From: Oscillospiraceae bacterium
Lineage (GTDB): Bacteria > Bacillota > Clostridia > Oscillospirales > Oscillospiraceae
Assembly: GCA_015067545.1 (NCBI GenBank)
Contig: SVMG01000001.1
Coordinates: 186,001 to 250,000 of the forward strand
Direction of reading: 5' to 3'
DNA length: 64,000 nt
The notes under the pieces are model-generated. The model ran no database searches. It was not told where the DNA came from and saw only the letters and a list, made by a program, of their open reading frames with translations. Numbering within the stretch: the stretch's first letter is position 1; the number at the start of each line of letters is the position of its first letter. Positions 55,333 through 64,000 of the stretch are shown piece by piece. The translations under genes were made by a program, and so were the position numbers.

Positions 55333-57972
55333 TTAATTCAATTTGGACTGTACGAAGTCATCCACAAGAGCCAAGGCATTGTCCACCTTGCTTGCGTCCT
55401 TACCACCGCCCATTGCGGAATCGGGCTTGCCGCCGCCGCTGCCGCCGCAGGTGGTACATACCAGCTTCACCAGATCGCCAGCCTTGACGCCCTTCGCAAT
55501 GGCCTCCTTGCCGCAAACAGCCAGGAAGGTAATTTTGTCGCCATTGACCGAGGACAGAACTGCAACCACACTGTCGGACTTATCCCGCAGATTATCGCCC
55601 ATCTGGCGGAGCTTGCCGGCATCCGCATTGGGAACCATCGCGGTCAGAACCTTCAGTCCACCCACCTCGTGAGCACCAAACAGGAAGCGATCCACCTCAC
55701 CGGCGGTTTCCTTGGCCTGGAAGCTCTCAATGGAACGCTTCAGGTTGCGGATCTCTTCCGTCTGACCCTGGATCTTATCCAGCAGATCAGCAGGTTTTGC
55801 TTTCACTGCAGCAGCGGCTGCGTACAACTGCTCTCTCGTCTTCTGCATGTCCGCCATGCAGGCCTTGCCTGTGATGGCTTCGATGCGGCGCACGCCGGAA
55901 GCGACACTTCCCTCGCTCTCAATGAAGAACGGGCCGACCTTAGCGGTATTATCCAAATGCGTACCACCGCACAGCTCGATGGAATAGCCGCTCATGTTGA
56001 CCACGCGGACAGTATCGCCGTACTTTTCGCTGAACAGAGCAGTTGCGCCCATGGCCTTTGCATCGTCAATGGACATCTCACGGACATCCACAGCATAGCC
56101 GTCCAGCACAGCAGACTGCACGATGGCATCCACCTTTGCCAGTTCCTCGGCAGTCAACGCGGAATAGTGAGTAAAGTCAAAGCGCAGATGGTCGGGCTCA
56201 ACCAAAGAACCGGCCTGGTGTACATGGTCACCTAATACGGAAGTCAGCGCCTTCTGCAGCAGGTGGGTTGCAGAGTGGGCACGCATGATGGCCTTCCGGC
56301 GCTCCACATCGATGCTTGCGCATACGATATCGTCCACCTTGATCGCACCGCTTCTCATCTTGCCGTGATGCAGATACTTGCCGGACTTGTCCTTCTGCAC
56401 ATTGTTGACCTCAAAGCGGCTGTCGCCAACCAAAATCACGCCATGGTCGGCCACCTGACCGCCCATTTCTGCATAGAATGGAGTCTTGTCCAGCACCAGA
56501 ATACCGGTCTCGCCGCCGGCGATAGAGCCGGAAACTTCCTCGCCCACACATACTGCCAGCACCTTGGCACTGCAGGTGTTTTCGGTGTAACCAACAAAAG
56601 TGGTGGGTGTGTTGTCAAGACCCAGGTCAATGCCGGCCCAAGCCAGGTCACCCAGAGCCTTACGAGCCTCACGGGCGCGGATCTTATCCTCTTCCCGCTG
56701 GCGGTTGTACTCGTCCAGGTCAACCGTCATACCCTCGTCCTCCACCATTTCCATGGTCAGGTCGATGGGGAAACCGTAGGTAGCGGCCAGCAGGAACGCA
56801 TCTGCACCGGAGAAAACACTCTTGCCGGCAGCCTTATGCTCAGCCATCTTGGCATTGAAGATCTGCATGCCGGTGTCGATGGTCTTGGCAAAGTTCTCTT
56901 CCTCGATCTTGACGATCTTGATGATATAATCCGCGCGCTCCCGCAGATAGGTGTAGTGGCTCTCATTCTCCTGTACCACAGTCTCCACGACCTCATACAG
57001 GAAGGGGCGGTTCACGCCCAACAGCTTTCCGTGACGGGCGGCACGACGCAGCAGACGGCGCAGCACATAGCCGCGGCCCTCGTTGGAGGGTAGAACGCCG
57101 TCGGCGATCATAAAGGTGGATGCGCGGATGTGGTCGGTGATGACACGCAGGCTGACATCAGTCTTGACACTCTGTCCATAGGATGCACCTGTGATGGAGG
57201 TCACCTTGTTGGTGATATTCATAACGGTGTCCACATCAAACAGGCTGTTCACATCCTGACACACAACTGCCAGACGCTCCAGACCCATACCGGTGTCGAT
57301 GTTCTTCTGTGCCAGCTCGGTATAGTTGCCCTGTCCGTCGTTGTCGAACTGGGAGAACACATTGTTCCAAACTTCCATGTAGCGGTCGCACTCGCAGCCA
57401 ACCGTACAGCCGGGCTCGCCGCAGCCGTACTTCTCGCCCCGGTCATAGTAGACCTCACTGCAGGGGCCGCAGGGACCGGAGCCGTGCTCCCAGAAGTTGT
57501 CCTTCTTGCCGAAGCGGAAAATGTGATCGGCAGGTACGCCGACCTCCTTATTCCAAATCTCGAATGCCTCATCGTCATTCTCGTAGATGGAAGGATACAG
57601 ACGGTCGGGCGCAAGACCCACTTCCTTGGTTAGAAACTCCCAGGTCCAGGCGATGGCCTCGTGCTTGAAATAGTCACCGAAGGAGAAGTTGCCCAGCATT
57701 TCAAAATAAGTGCCGTGACGGGCAGTCTTGCCGATGTTTTCAATGTCGCCGGTACGGATGCACTTCTGACAGGTGCAGACACGGTGGCGAGGGGGCTCGA
57801 CTTCGCCTGTGAAGTAGGGCTTCATGGGTGCCATGCCGGAGTTGATCAGCAGCAGAGATGCGTCATTCTGGGGAATCAAAGAAAAGCTGGGCAGACGCAG
57901 GTGACCCTTGCTTTCGAAGAACGCCAGGAATTTTTCCCGGAGCTCGTTTACGCCATAAGGTTTATTGCTCAT
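55333..57972 (-). CDS. alaS: Alanyl-tRNA synthetase
   Basis: ELREKFLAFFESKGHLRLPSFSLIPQNDASLLLINSGMAPMKPYF; CGGTHLDNTAKVG; DHLRFDFTH. Confidence 0.98.
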   Translation of the reverse strand: MSNKPYGVNELREKFLAFFESKGHLRLPSFSLIPQNDASLLLINSGMAPMKPYFTGEVEPPRHRVCTCQKCIRTGDIENIGKTARHGTYFEMLGNFSFGDYFKHEAIAWTWEFLTKEVGLAPDRLYPSIYENDDEAFEIWNKEVGVPADHIFRFGKKDNFWEHGSGPCGPCSEVYYDRGEKYGCGEPGCTVGCECDRYMEVWNNVFSQFDNDGQGNYTELAQKNIDTGMGLERLAVVCQDVNSLFDVDTVMNITNKVTSITGASYGQSVKTDVSLRVITDHIRASTFMIADGVLPSNEGRGYVLRRLLRRAARHGKLLGVNRPFLYEVVETVVQENESHYTYLRERADYIIKIVKIEEENFAKTIDTGMQIFNAKMAEHKAAGKSVFSGADAFLLAATYGFPIDLTMEMVEDEGMTVDLDEYNRQREEDKIRAREARKALGDLAWAGIDLGLDNTPTTFVGYTENTCSAKVLAVCVGEEVSGSIAGGETGILVLDKTPFYAEMGGQVADHGVILVGDSRFEVNNVQKDKSGKYLHHGKMRSGAIKVDDIVCASIDVERRKAIMRAHSATHLLQKALTSVLGDHVHQAGSLVEPDHLRFDFTHYSALTAEELAKVDAIVQSAVLDGYAVDVREMSIDDAKAMGATALFSEKYGDTVRVVNMSGYSIELCGGTHLDNTAKVGPFFIESEGSVASGVRRIEAITGKACMADMQKTREQLYAAAAAVKAKPADLLDKIQGQTEEIRNLKRSIESFQAKETAGEVDRFLFGAHEVGGLKVLTAMVPNADAGKLRQMGDNLRDKSDSVVAVLSSVNGDKITFLAVCGKEAIAKGVKAGDLVKLVCTTCGGSGGGKPDSAMGGGKDASKVDNALALVDDFVQSKLN

Positions 57973-57999
57973 TGGTATTACCTCCAAATTGTTTTCAAA

Positions 58000-58243
58000 A
58001 AAATAAACGCCGCCCTTGAAAATTCAAGGACGGCGAGAAATCGACGCGGTACCACCTTGTTTCGCAAATGCCGAAAAAACAGCAATTTGCCTCAAGACGC
58101 TGTAACGGGCGCGCCCGTCCCGGTCATCCCGGGCGACACGAAAGTGGCATACAGGGTAACTTACAAGGGGCTTTCACCGCTCCCCTCTCGCTTTGGTCAG
58201 TCAAACCTGCTTTGTTTTCGTATGGTCTTTGTATATCGGAGAT
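58000..58243 (-). ncRNA. T-box leader of alaS with terminator hairpin
   Basis: Minus strand AAGGTGGTACCGCG followed by CGCCGTCCTTG..CAAGGGCGGCG-TTTATTTTTTT; 240-nt leader before alaS. Confidence 0.92.
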
Positions 58244-58271
58244 ATTTTAGCACAAATTCCGAAAAAGTCAA
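58244..58271 (-). promoter_or_regulatory. Sigma-A-like promoter of the alaS leader
   Basis: TTGACT-N16-TAAAAT on minus strand. Confidence 0.65.
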
Positions 58272-58281
58272 TGTTTTTTCG

Positions 58282-58551
58282 TTAAATATGCGCTTGAAGC
58301 CATGTTTTCATGGCGGTGCGGCCCTCATCGGACATAGGGAACACTTCGCGCCCCTCCATTTCGCTTTTTTCATAGCAGAAAGGGCCATGCCAAAACTCCG
58401 CCACGATGGTACTTTTCTCAAAATCCACCTCTTTAGAGCCTTCCATCTTCACCACTTTCGGCTCGGCACGAAAACGGAATACGCCGCAGGAGCCGGTGAA
58501 GATGTTATTCATGGCAAAGGTGTGGAGCGTGGGAATAAACAACTCGTTCAT
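58282..58551 (-). CDS. Small hypothetical protein (89 aa)
   Basis: ORF directly downstream of pepF (2-nt gap), no motif recognised. Confidence 0.7.
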   Translation of the reverse strand: MNELFIPTLHTFAMNNIFTGSCGVFRFRAEPKVVKMEGSKEVDFEKSTIVAEFWHGPFCYEKSEMEGREVFPMSDEGRTAMKTWLQAHI

Positions 58552-58553
58552 GC

Positions 58554-60362
58554 TTACAGGTCCTTTGTCAGCTCTTCCATCTCGTCCAGCAGCTCATCAA
58601 ACAGCTGCAGAGCCTGGTTGACAGGCTCGGGGGTGGTCATGTCCACGCCTGCGCCCTTCAACAGATCGATGGGGCTCTTGGAGCAGCCACCGGACAGGAA
58701 ATTCAGATAATCCTTTACAGCCGGTTCGCCCTCCTTGAGGATTCTCCGGGACAGCGCAATGGCGGCAGAATAGCCGGTTGCATACTGGAACACATAGTAG
58801 TTCATATAGAAGTGGGGAATTCTTGCCCATTCCACCGCAATCCGGTCATCCACGATCATCGCTTCGCCGAAATACAATTCGTTCAGCCGCTTATACTCTG
58901 CGCACAGCACATCTGCGGTCAGAGTCTTGCCCTCGGCAACCATGCGGCCAATGTTCAACTCGAACTCAGCGAACATGGTCTGGCGGTACAATGTGCCCTT
59001 GAACTGATCCAGGAAGTGGTTGATGAGGTATGCGCGCTCTTTCTTGTCCGTGGTCTTGGAAAGCAGATGCTCCATAAGCAGGGCTTCGTTGCAGGTAGAT
59101 GCCACCTCTGCAACAAAGATCACATAGCTGGCATCCACGGGGGTCTGGTGCTTGTTGGACAAATAGGAATGCAGTGCGTGGCCCATTTCGTGAGCCAGGG
59201 TGAACTGGCTGTCCAATGTGCCGGTGTAGTTCAGCAGAACATAGGGATGCACCCGGGCGCCTGCAGAGTATGCGCCGCTGCGCTTGCCCTCATTGGTGTA
59301 AACGTCGATCCAGCGGTTTTCAAAGCCCTCCTTCAGAATTGCCCGGTAGTCCTCACCCAAGGGTGCCAGGGCATCATAAACCGTCTGCTTGGCCTCTGCG
59401 AAAGGAATGTGCTTGTCCACGCCCTCCAGCAAGGGAGTGTACACATCATAAAAATGCAGCTCGTCCACACCCAGCAGTTTTTTCCGCAAGCGGACATAGC
59501 GGTGCATCTTATCCATGTTTTGATGCACGGCTTCAATAAGATTCAGATACACGGAGGTGGGCACATTGGTGCGATCCAATGCCTTTTCAAAAGCATTGGG
59601 ATACTTCCGGGCCTCGGCGTAGAACTTCAGCTGCTTATTCTGTGCATTCAGAAGCGCGGCAGCGGTGTTCTTGTAGTTGTTAAAACTGTCGTACAGATTT
59701 TCATAGGCGCTCTTGCGAAGCACCCGGTCAGGGCTTTCCTCTAAGGACACGAAGTTGCCCTGGCGCAGAGGATATTTGTTGCCCTCAGAATCCACAGCAT
59801 CAGCAAATGTGATATCTGCGTTGTTGAAGCTGCCGTAGATATCCTGGGGTGCATTGCCCATTTCACCGGAAGCTGCCAGGAGTTTTTCCTCTGCGGGAGA
59901 AAGTGTATGCTCCTTCATGCGGCGCTCGTTGGTCAACGCACGGCGGTAACGCTCCAGCGCGGGACAGTCCTTGTAGAACTGCTCCAGGGTTTCCTCGGAG
60001 ATGGCCATGATTTCAGGAGTTTCAAAACTGCGCACAGCACCCATGGCAACGGCCAGGCCCATAAATTTGCCGCGCATAGCCTGGTAGGTTGCATTGCGGG
60101 TATCTTCGTCAGCCTTGCGCATGCAGTAGTTTGCCAAACGGGAGAATGTACTGCCAAACTCCTCTTCATAGTGCAAATACTCGTACAATGTCTGTGCGCT
60201 TTCTCCCAAGCGACCTGCAAAGGAAGCAAACACTTCCTTGGCTTTTTCCATAGATGCCAGTTCTGCCTCCCATGCTTCATCAGAGGGGTACAGATCCTCG
60301 GTTGCCCAGGTATCTTCCTTGGCAAGCTCCGCACGGGTAGGAATTTTTTTGATCTCAGACAT
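58554..60362 (-). CDS. pepF: Oligoendopeptidase F
   Basis: FTLAHEMGHALHSYLSN (HExxH); M3 family PepF sequence IPTRAELAKEDTWATEDLYPSDEAWEAEL. Confidence 0.96.
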   Translation of the reverse strand: MSEIKKIPTRAELAKEDTWATEDLYPSDEAWEAELASMEKAKEVFASFAGRLGESAQTLYEYLHYEEEFGSTFSRLANYCMRKADEDTRNATYQAMRGKFMGLAVAMGAVRSFETPEIMAISEETLEQFYKDCPALERYRRALTNERRMKEHTLSPAEEKLLAASGEMGNAPQDIYGSFNNADITFADAVDSEGNKYPLRQGNFVSLEESPDRVLRKSAYENLYDSFNNYKNTAAALLNAQNKQLKFYAEARKYPNAFEKALDRTNVPTSVYLNLIEAVHQNMDKMHRYVRLRKKLLGVDELHFYDVYTPLLEGVDKHIPFAEAKQTVYDALAPLGEDYRAILKEGFENRWIDVYTNEGKRSGAYSAGARVHPYVLLNYTGTLDSQFTLAHEMGHALHSYLSNKHQTPVDASYVIFVAEVASTCNEALLMEHLLSKTTDKKERAYLINHFLDQFKGTLYRQTMFAEFELNIGRMVAEGKTLTADVLCAEYKRLNELYFGEAMIVDDRIAVEWARIPHFYMNYYVFQYATGYSAAIALSRRILKEGEPAVKDYLNFLSGGCSKSPIDLLKGAGVDMTTPEPVNQALQLFDELLDEMEELTKDL

Positions 60363-60438
60363 AGTAAAACCTCCAAAACAGTTTTTTATATTATAGCATA
60401 CAGTTTTCAATTTGCAATCTTGAAATTGTCTTGCTTTT

Positions 60439-61350
60439 ATGGTAAAGTTTCCTACGGTGATGAAAATGTCGAAACAATTAAAAGGCAGCCTGAGTATCAT
60501 TCTGGCTACCATCATTTGGGGCTCTACCTTCGTTGCCCAAAGTGTGGGCGTTGACCATGTTGGCCCCTTTTCCTTCTTGTCAATACGTTGTTTTTTAGCA
60601 GTCTTTGCATTGCTTCTGGTGCTATTTCTGCGAAGCAGAAAGGATTTTGTAAAGATCCTGACAGATCCCCGACTGTGGAAAGCAGGCATCCCCTGCGGCG
60701 TTGCACTTTTTGCGGCAACTGCACTGCAGCAGATCGGTCTGATCTATACCACCGCAGGCAAGGGCGGTTTTATTACCACCATGTACATCATTATGGTGCC
60801 CATCTTTGGTCTGTTTTTGAAGCAGAAGCCCCCCAAGACCGTTGGGATCAGTGTGGTGCTCGCGGCAATTGGACTGTATCTGATCAGCGGTGCAGGCTTT
60901 ACAGCCATCAATATCGGTGATGTGCTGATGCTGGGCTGTGCCGTGGCTTTCGCAATACAGATCCTCATTATGGATCGTGTGGCTGGAGAACTGAACAGCA
61001 TGGCGCTGAATATGTCCCAGGCACTGGTGTGCGCTGTGGTTTCCGGTATCTGTGCCTTGTTCTTTGACAGCACTACCTGGCAGGGTATTTTGGATTGCTG
61101 GTTTCCTCTTTGTTGGGCAGGCATCATGTCCATGGGTATTGCTTACACCTTGCAGATCGTTGGACAAAAGTCCATTGAACCCACCACCGCTTCCCTGCTG
61201 ATGAGCTTTGAATCCGTGTTTGCGGCCATCTCCGGCGCATTGCTGCTGAATGAATCCTTTACCCTGACCGAGGGCATCGGCTGCGCCCTGGTTTTCGGCG
61301 CGATCATGCTGACGCAGATCCCTGTTAAGAACATTAAAAAGGCACCCTGA
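60439..61350 (+). CDS. DMT/EamA-family transporter
   Basis: Ten-TM pattern; IIWGSTFVAQ; LLMSFESVFAAISGALLLNESFTLTEGIGCALVFGAIML. Confidence 0.92.
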   Translation: MVKFPTVMKMSKQLKGSLSIILATIIWGSTFVAQSVGVDHVGPFSFLSIRCFLAVFALLLVLFLRSRKDFVKILTDPRLWKAGIPCGVALFAATALQQIGLIYTTAGKGGFITTMYIIMVPIFGLFLKQKPPKTVGISVVLAAIGLYLISGAGFTAINIGDVLMLGCAVAFAIQILIMDRVAGELNSMALNMSQALVCAVVSGICALFFDSTTWQGILDCWFPLCWAGIMSMGIAYTLQIVGQKSIEPTTASLLMSFESVFAAISGALLLNESFTLTEGIGCALVFGAIMLTQIPVKNIKKAP

Positions 61351-61363
61351 TGGGTGCCTTTCC
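61339..61363. terminator. Bidirectional terminator
   Basis: AAGGCACCC-N4-GGGTGCCTT. Confidence 0.8.
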
Positions 61364-61365
61364 GT

Positions 61366-62136
61366 TTACTTTTTCGCAAGATCAGCCGCAATAATGCGCT
61401 TCATGGCCTCAATGCCCACCCTGATGGCACCGGAAGTATCTTCCGTCATGGGCATGAACATACCTGCCTTTTCCCGCTCCTGATTCCAAACCGCATGGAA
61501 GCAGCTGCCGCAGCGGACTTTCAGTGCTGCCGCAACCACAAACAGCGCAGAGGATTCCATTTCGCTGGCCTTAACGCCCAGGCGCTTCCAGCTCTCCCAC
61601 TTCTGCAGCAGGTCATAGTACACCGGAGATTTCTCGGGGCTGTGCTGGCCGTAGAAGGAGTCCTTGCACTGCACCACGCCCACGTGGGTACGGTAACCCA
61701 AGTCCTCGCTGGCAGCCTTCAGCGCGGCAGTGACATCAAAATCCGCAACCGCCGGGAACTCAATGGGGGCATACTCCAAGGAAGTATGCTCGTAGCGGAT
61801 CGCGCCGGTGGCCACAACCACATCTCCGGGCATCACATCCAGGTCGATGCCGCCGCAAGTGCCCACGCGAATGAACGTATCCGTACCAATAGCCGCCAGC
61901 TCTTCCAAAGCGATGGAAGCAGACGGGCCACCAATGCCGGTGGAGCAAACGGAGACCTTTTCACCCAGCAGTGTGCCGGTGTAGATGTTATACTCCCGGT
62001 TCATGCCAATATGTACGGGATTGTCAAAATAGGCCGCAATGGCCTCGCATCTGCCGGGATCGCCGGGCAGGAAGCAGTATCGGCCCACATCGCCCTCTTT
62101 ACAGTGGATATGGTATTGCAGAGCAGTCTCTTGCAT
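61366..62136 (-). CDS. Uridine-phosphorylase-like nucleoside phosphorylase
   Basis: [72 protein letters not shown]. Confidence 0.92.
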   Translation of the reverse strand: MQETALQYHIHCKEGDVGRYCFLPGDPGRCEAIAAYFDNPVHIGMNREYNIYTGTLLGEKVSVCSTGIGGPSASIALEELAAIGTDTFIRVGTCGGIDLDVMPGDVVVATGAIRYEHTSLEYAPIEFPAVADFDVTAALKAASEDLGYRTHVGVVQCKDSFYGQHSPEKSPVYYDLLQKWESWKRLGVKASEMESSALFVVAAALKVRCGSCFHAVWNQEREKAGMFMPMTEDTSGAIRVGIEAMKRIIAADLAKK

Positions 62137-62147
62137 AGGAATTCTCC

Positions 62148-62711
62148 TTAATTTTTACTTATCTTCAAAATATGTAACAGTCGTACAATAACGGGACAAC
62201 ACAAAACGTTTACCAAGAATTCAGCAACAAAATTGAAGCCGATAAAGGATGTAATGACAAGCAGTGCAACATTCTCCCCCATCAAAGCCAAGTCGTTATA
62301 GAAGAAGGTCACGCAACCCAGGAAGAAAATTCCGGTATTGACCACCGGGCATACAACTGCGCAAAGGATCACCGCCAGAACCGGCGCTTTCTTTGCAAGT
62401 GTCTTGTAGGTCAGACCCGCAAGGAATCCGCTGAGTGCACCCTTGACCATAACGGTGATGACCGTTCCCAAAACGCTCATCTCGTAAAAGAATACTGTTC
62501 CGGGCTGGGCAAGCACCACAGCACCAAAGGTTGCGCCGAGAATTGCGCCTGCTGTTGGTCCGTAAACCGCAGCTCCAATCACGATGGGCAGCAAGACGAG
62601 GGATATTTCCACTGGGCCAAGTTTAATAAAACTTCCCAGAAGTTGTAACACAACGACAACTGCCATCAGTAGTGCAATGCCTACCATGCGCTTGATTTTT
62701 TGATTTCTCAT
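62148..62711 (-). CDS. ECF transporter S component, substrate unknown
   Basis: [36 protein letters not shown]; compact 6-TM protein. Confidence 0.85.
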   Translation of the reverse strand: MRNQKIKRMVGIALLMAVVVVLQLLGSFIKLGPVEISLVLLPIVIGAAVYGPTAGAILGATFGAVVLAQPGTVFFYEMSVLGTVITVMVKGALSGFLAGLTYKTLAKKAPVLAVILCAVVCPVVNTGIFFLGCVTFFYNDLALMGENVALLVITSFIGFNFVAEFLVNVLCCPVIVRLLHILKISKN

Positions 62712-62789
62712 ATGAATTTCCTCCTACTGTCCCTCCGGCTTAATCCGGATGGGATGTAATATTTATTCCACACGATAAACGTGTTAGAA

Positions 62790-64000
62790 TCAGTCGATTT
62801 CCTCCGGCACTGCGGAGTCATCAAATTCAGACAGTGACAGCTGCCCGGTTTGACCGTTCTTCATGGCCAGCCACTGCTCCTTGGTGATCAGAATGGAGCG
62901 GGGCTTGCTGCCCTGGAACGGACCAACGATGCCCTTTTCTTCCATTTCGTCCACGATCCGGGCTGCTCTTGCGTAGCCCAGCTTCAACCGCCGCTGGAGC
63001 ATGGATACAGAGGCCTGGCCGGTCTCCAGGATTACATCCACTGCAGCCGGAAGCATCTCGTCGCCGTCCAGCTCGTCCTGGTTGGGTTCCGGGTCGGACA
63101 CGGTGGCTTTGCCGTTACCGGCCTGCACCGCTTTCCGCTCGATCTCCTCCATGACGCTCTGGTCGTAATCGGTATTAAAATTCTCCTTGACGAAGGAAGT
63201 AACAGCCTCTACCTCAGGATCGCTGACGAAGCAGCCCTGGACACGCATGGGCTTACCGGCACCGATGGGAGCGAACAGCATATCTCCCTTGCCCACCAGT
63301 TTTTCCGCACCCTGAGTATCCAAAATGATCCGGGATTCCATTGCAGATGCAACTGCAAATGCAATTCTGGACGGAATGTTGGCCTTCATCAGGCCGGTGA
63401 TCACATCCGCAGAGGGACGCTGGGTGGCGATAATCAGGTGGATACCCGCTGCACGGCCCATCTGGGCAATTCGGCAGATGGATTCTTCCACTTCCTTGGC
63501 GGCGACCAACATCAGGTCAGCCAGCTCGTCGATGATGACCACCACCTGGGGCAGCTTCTGACCCTCTCCCTCGGCTTCCACGATGCCGTTGTAGGACTCC
63601 AGGTCACGGACACCGGCGTCGGACATTGCCTTGTAGCGGCGCATCATTTCCGTCACCGCCCACTGCAGAGAGCCTGCGGCCTTCTTAGGATCGGTAACGA
63701 CAGGGATCAGCAAATGCGGAATGCCGTTGTAAATGCCCAATTCCACCATCTTGGGATCGACCATGATGAGCTTGACATCCTCGGGACTTGCCTTATATAG
63801 CAAGCTGATGATGATGGAGTTCATGCACACAGACTTACCGGAACCGGTGGTACCGGCGATGAGCATATGGGGCAGCTTCGCAATATTGCCAACGATGCAA
63901 GTACCTCCAATGTCCTTGCCGACTGCAAAAGAGGACTTGGATTTTGCTCTGGCAAATTCAGGAGAGTCGATGACTTCCCGCAAAGATACATTGGTCACAG
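62790..64000 (-). CDS. FtsK/SpoIIIE DNA translocase (5' end runs off window)
   Basis: HMLIAGTTGSGKSVCMNSIIISLLYK; DELADLMLVA; LIIATQRPSADVITG; C-terminal gamma domain SMLQRRLKLGYARAARIVDEME. Confidence 0.97.
   Translation of the reverse strand, partial: VTNVSLREVIDSPEFARAKSKSSFAVGKDIGGTCIVGNIAKLPHMLIAGTTGSGKSVCMNSIIISLLYKASPEDVKLIMVDPKMVELGIYNGIPHLLIPVVTDPKKAAGSLQWAVTEMMRRYKAMSDAGVRDLESYNGIVEAEGEGQKLPQVVVIIDELADLMLVAAKEVEESICRIAQMGRAAGIHLIIATQRPSADVITGLMKANIPSRIAFAVASAMESRIILDTQGAEKLVGKGDMLFAPIGAGKPMRVQGCFVSDPEVEAVTSFVKENFNTDYDQSVMEEIERKAVQAGNGKATVSDPEPNQDELDGDEMLPAAVDVILETGQASVSMLQRRLKLGYARAARIVDEMEEKGIVGPFQGSKPRSILITKEQWLAMKNGQTGQLSLSEFDDSAVPEEID

Noticed and set aside
62712-62789. Possible riboswitch upstream of the ECF S component
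   Set aside because: Only about 78 nt with two weak stems; I could not match it to any known aptamer class.
1-64000. CRISPR arrays, prophage or transposases
   Set aside because: No regularly spaced repeats, integrase, transposase or phage structural genes seen on either strand.

Overview
This 64-kb window looks like chromosomal DNA from a spore-forming, anaerobic gut-type Firmicute (Clostridia/Oscillospiraceae-like; inferred from gene content only). It is mostly housekeeping and sporulation genes: frr, pyrH, glnS, addAB, ispE, rlmH, rsmE, rplJ-rplL, holA, comEC, alaS, pepF and ftsK/spoIIIE, plus spoVAD-spoVAE, spoIIR, spoIIID and a SipL-like gene. There is one tRNA-Ser(UGA), an L10 leader and a T-box leader upstream of alaS. 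I saw no prophage, transposase or CRISPR array. The loci most worth a second look are: (1) a divergent pair of single-pass membrane proteins with matching layout, a degenerate (pseudo)kinase with FN3-like ectodomain and a zinc-ribbon protein with Ig-like ectodomain; (2) two adjacent CobW/G3E GTPases, one with a tandem His/Cys/Glu repeat array and one lacking CxCC but carrying a Cys-containing C-terminal domain; (3) an unannotated 34-aa Asn/Gln-only-like peptide gene behind a spoVAD-spoVAE operon that lacks adjacent spoVAC; (4) two hairpin terminators whose U-tract runs directly into the next start codon; (5) three stacked perfect inverted repeats beside tRNA-Ser, one overlapping the tRNA 3' end; and (6) an FHA-FtsW fusion. 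Family names come from reading motifs by eye; no database search was run.
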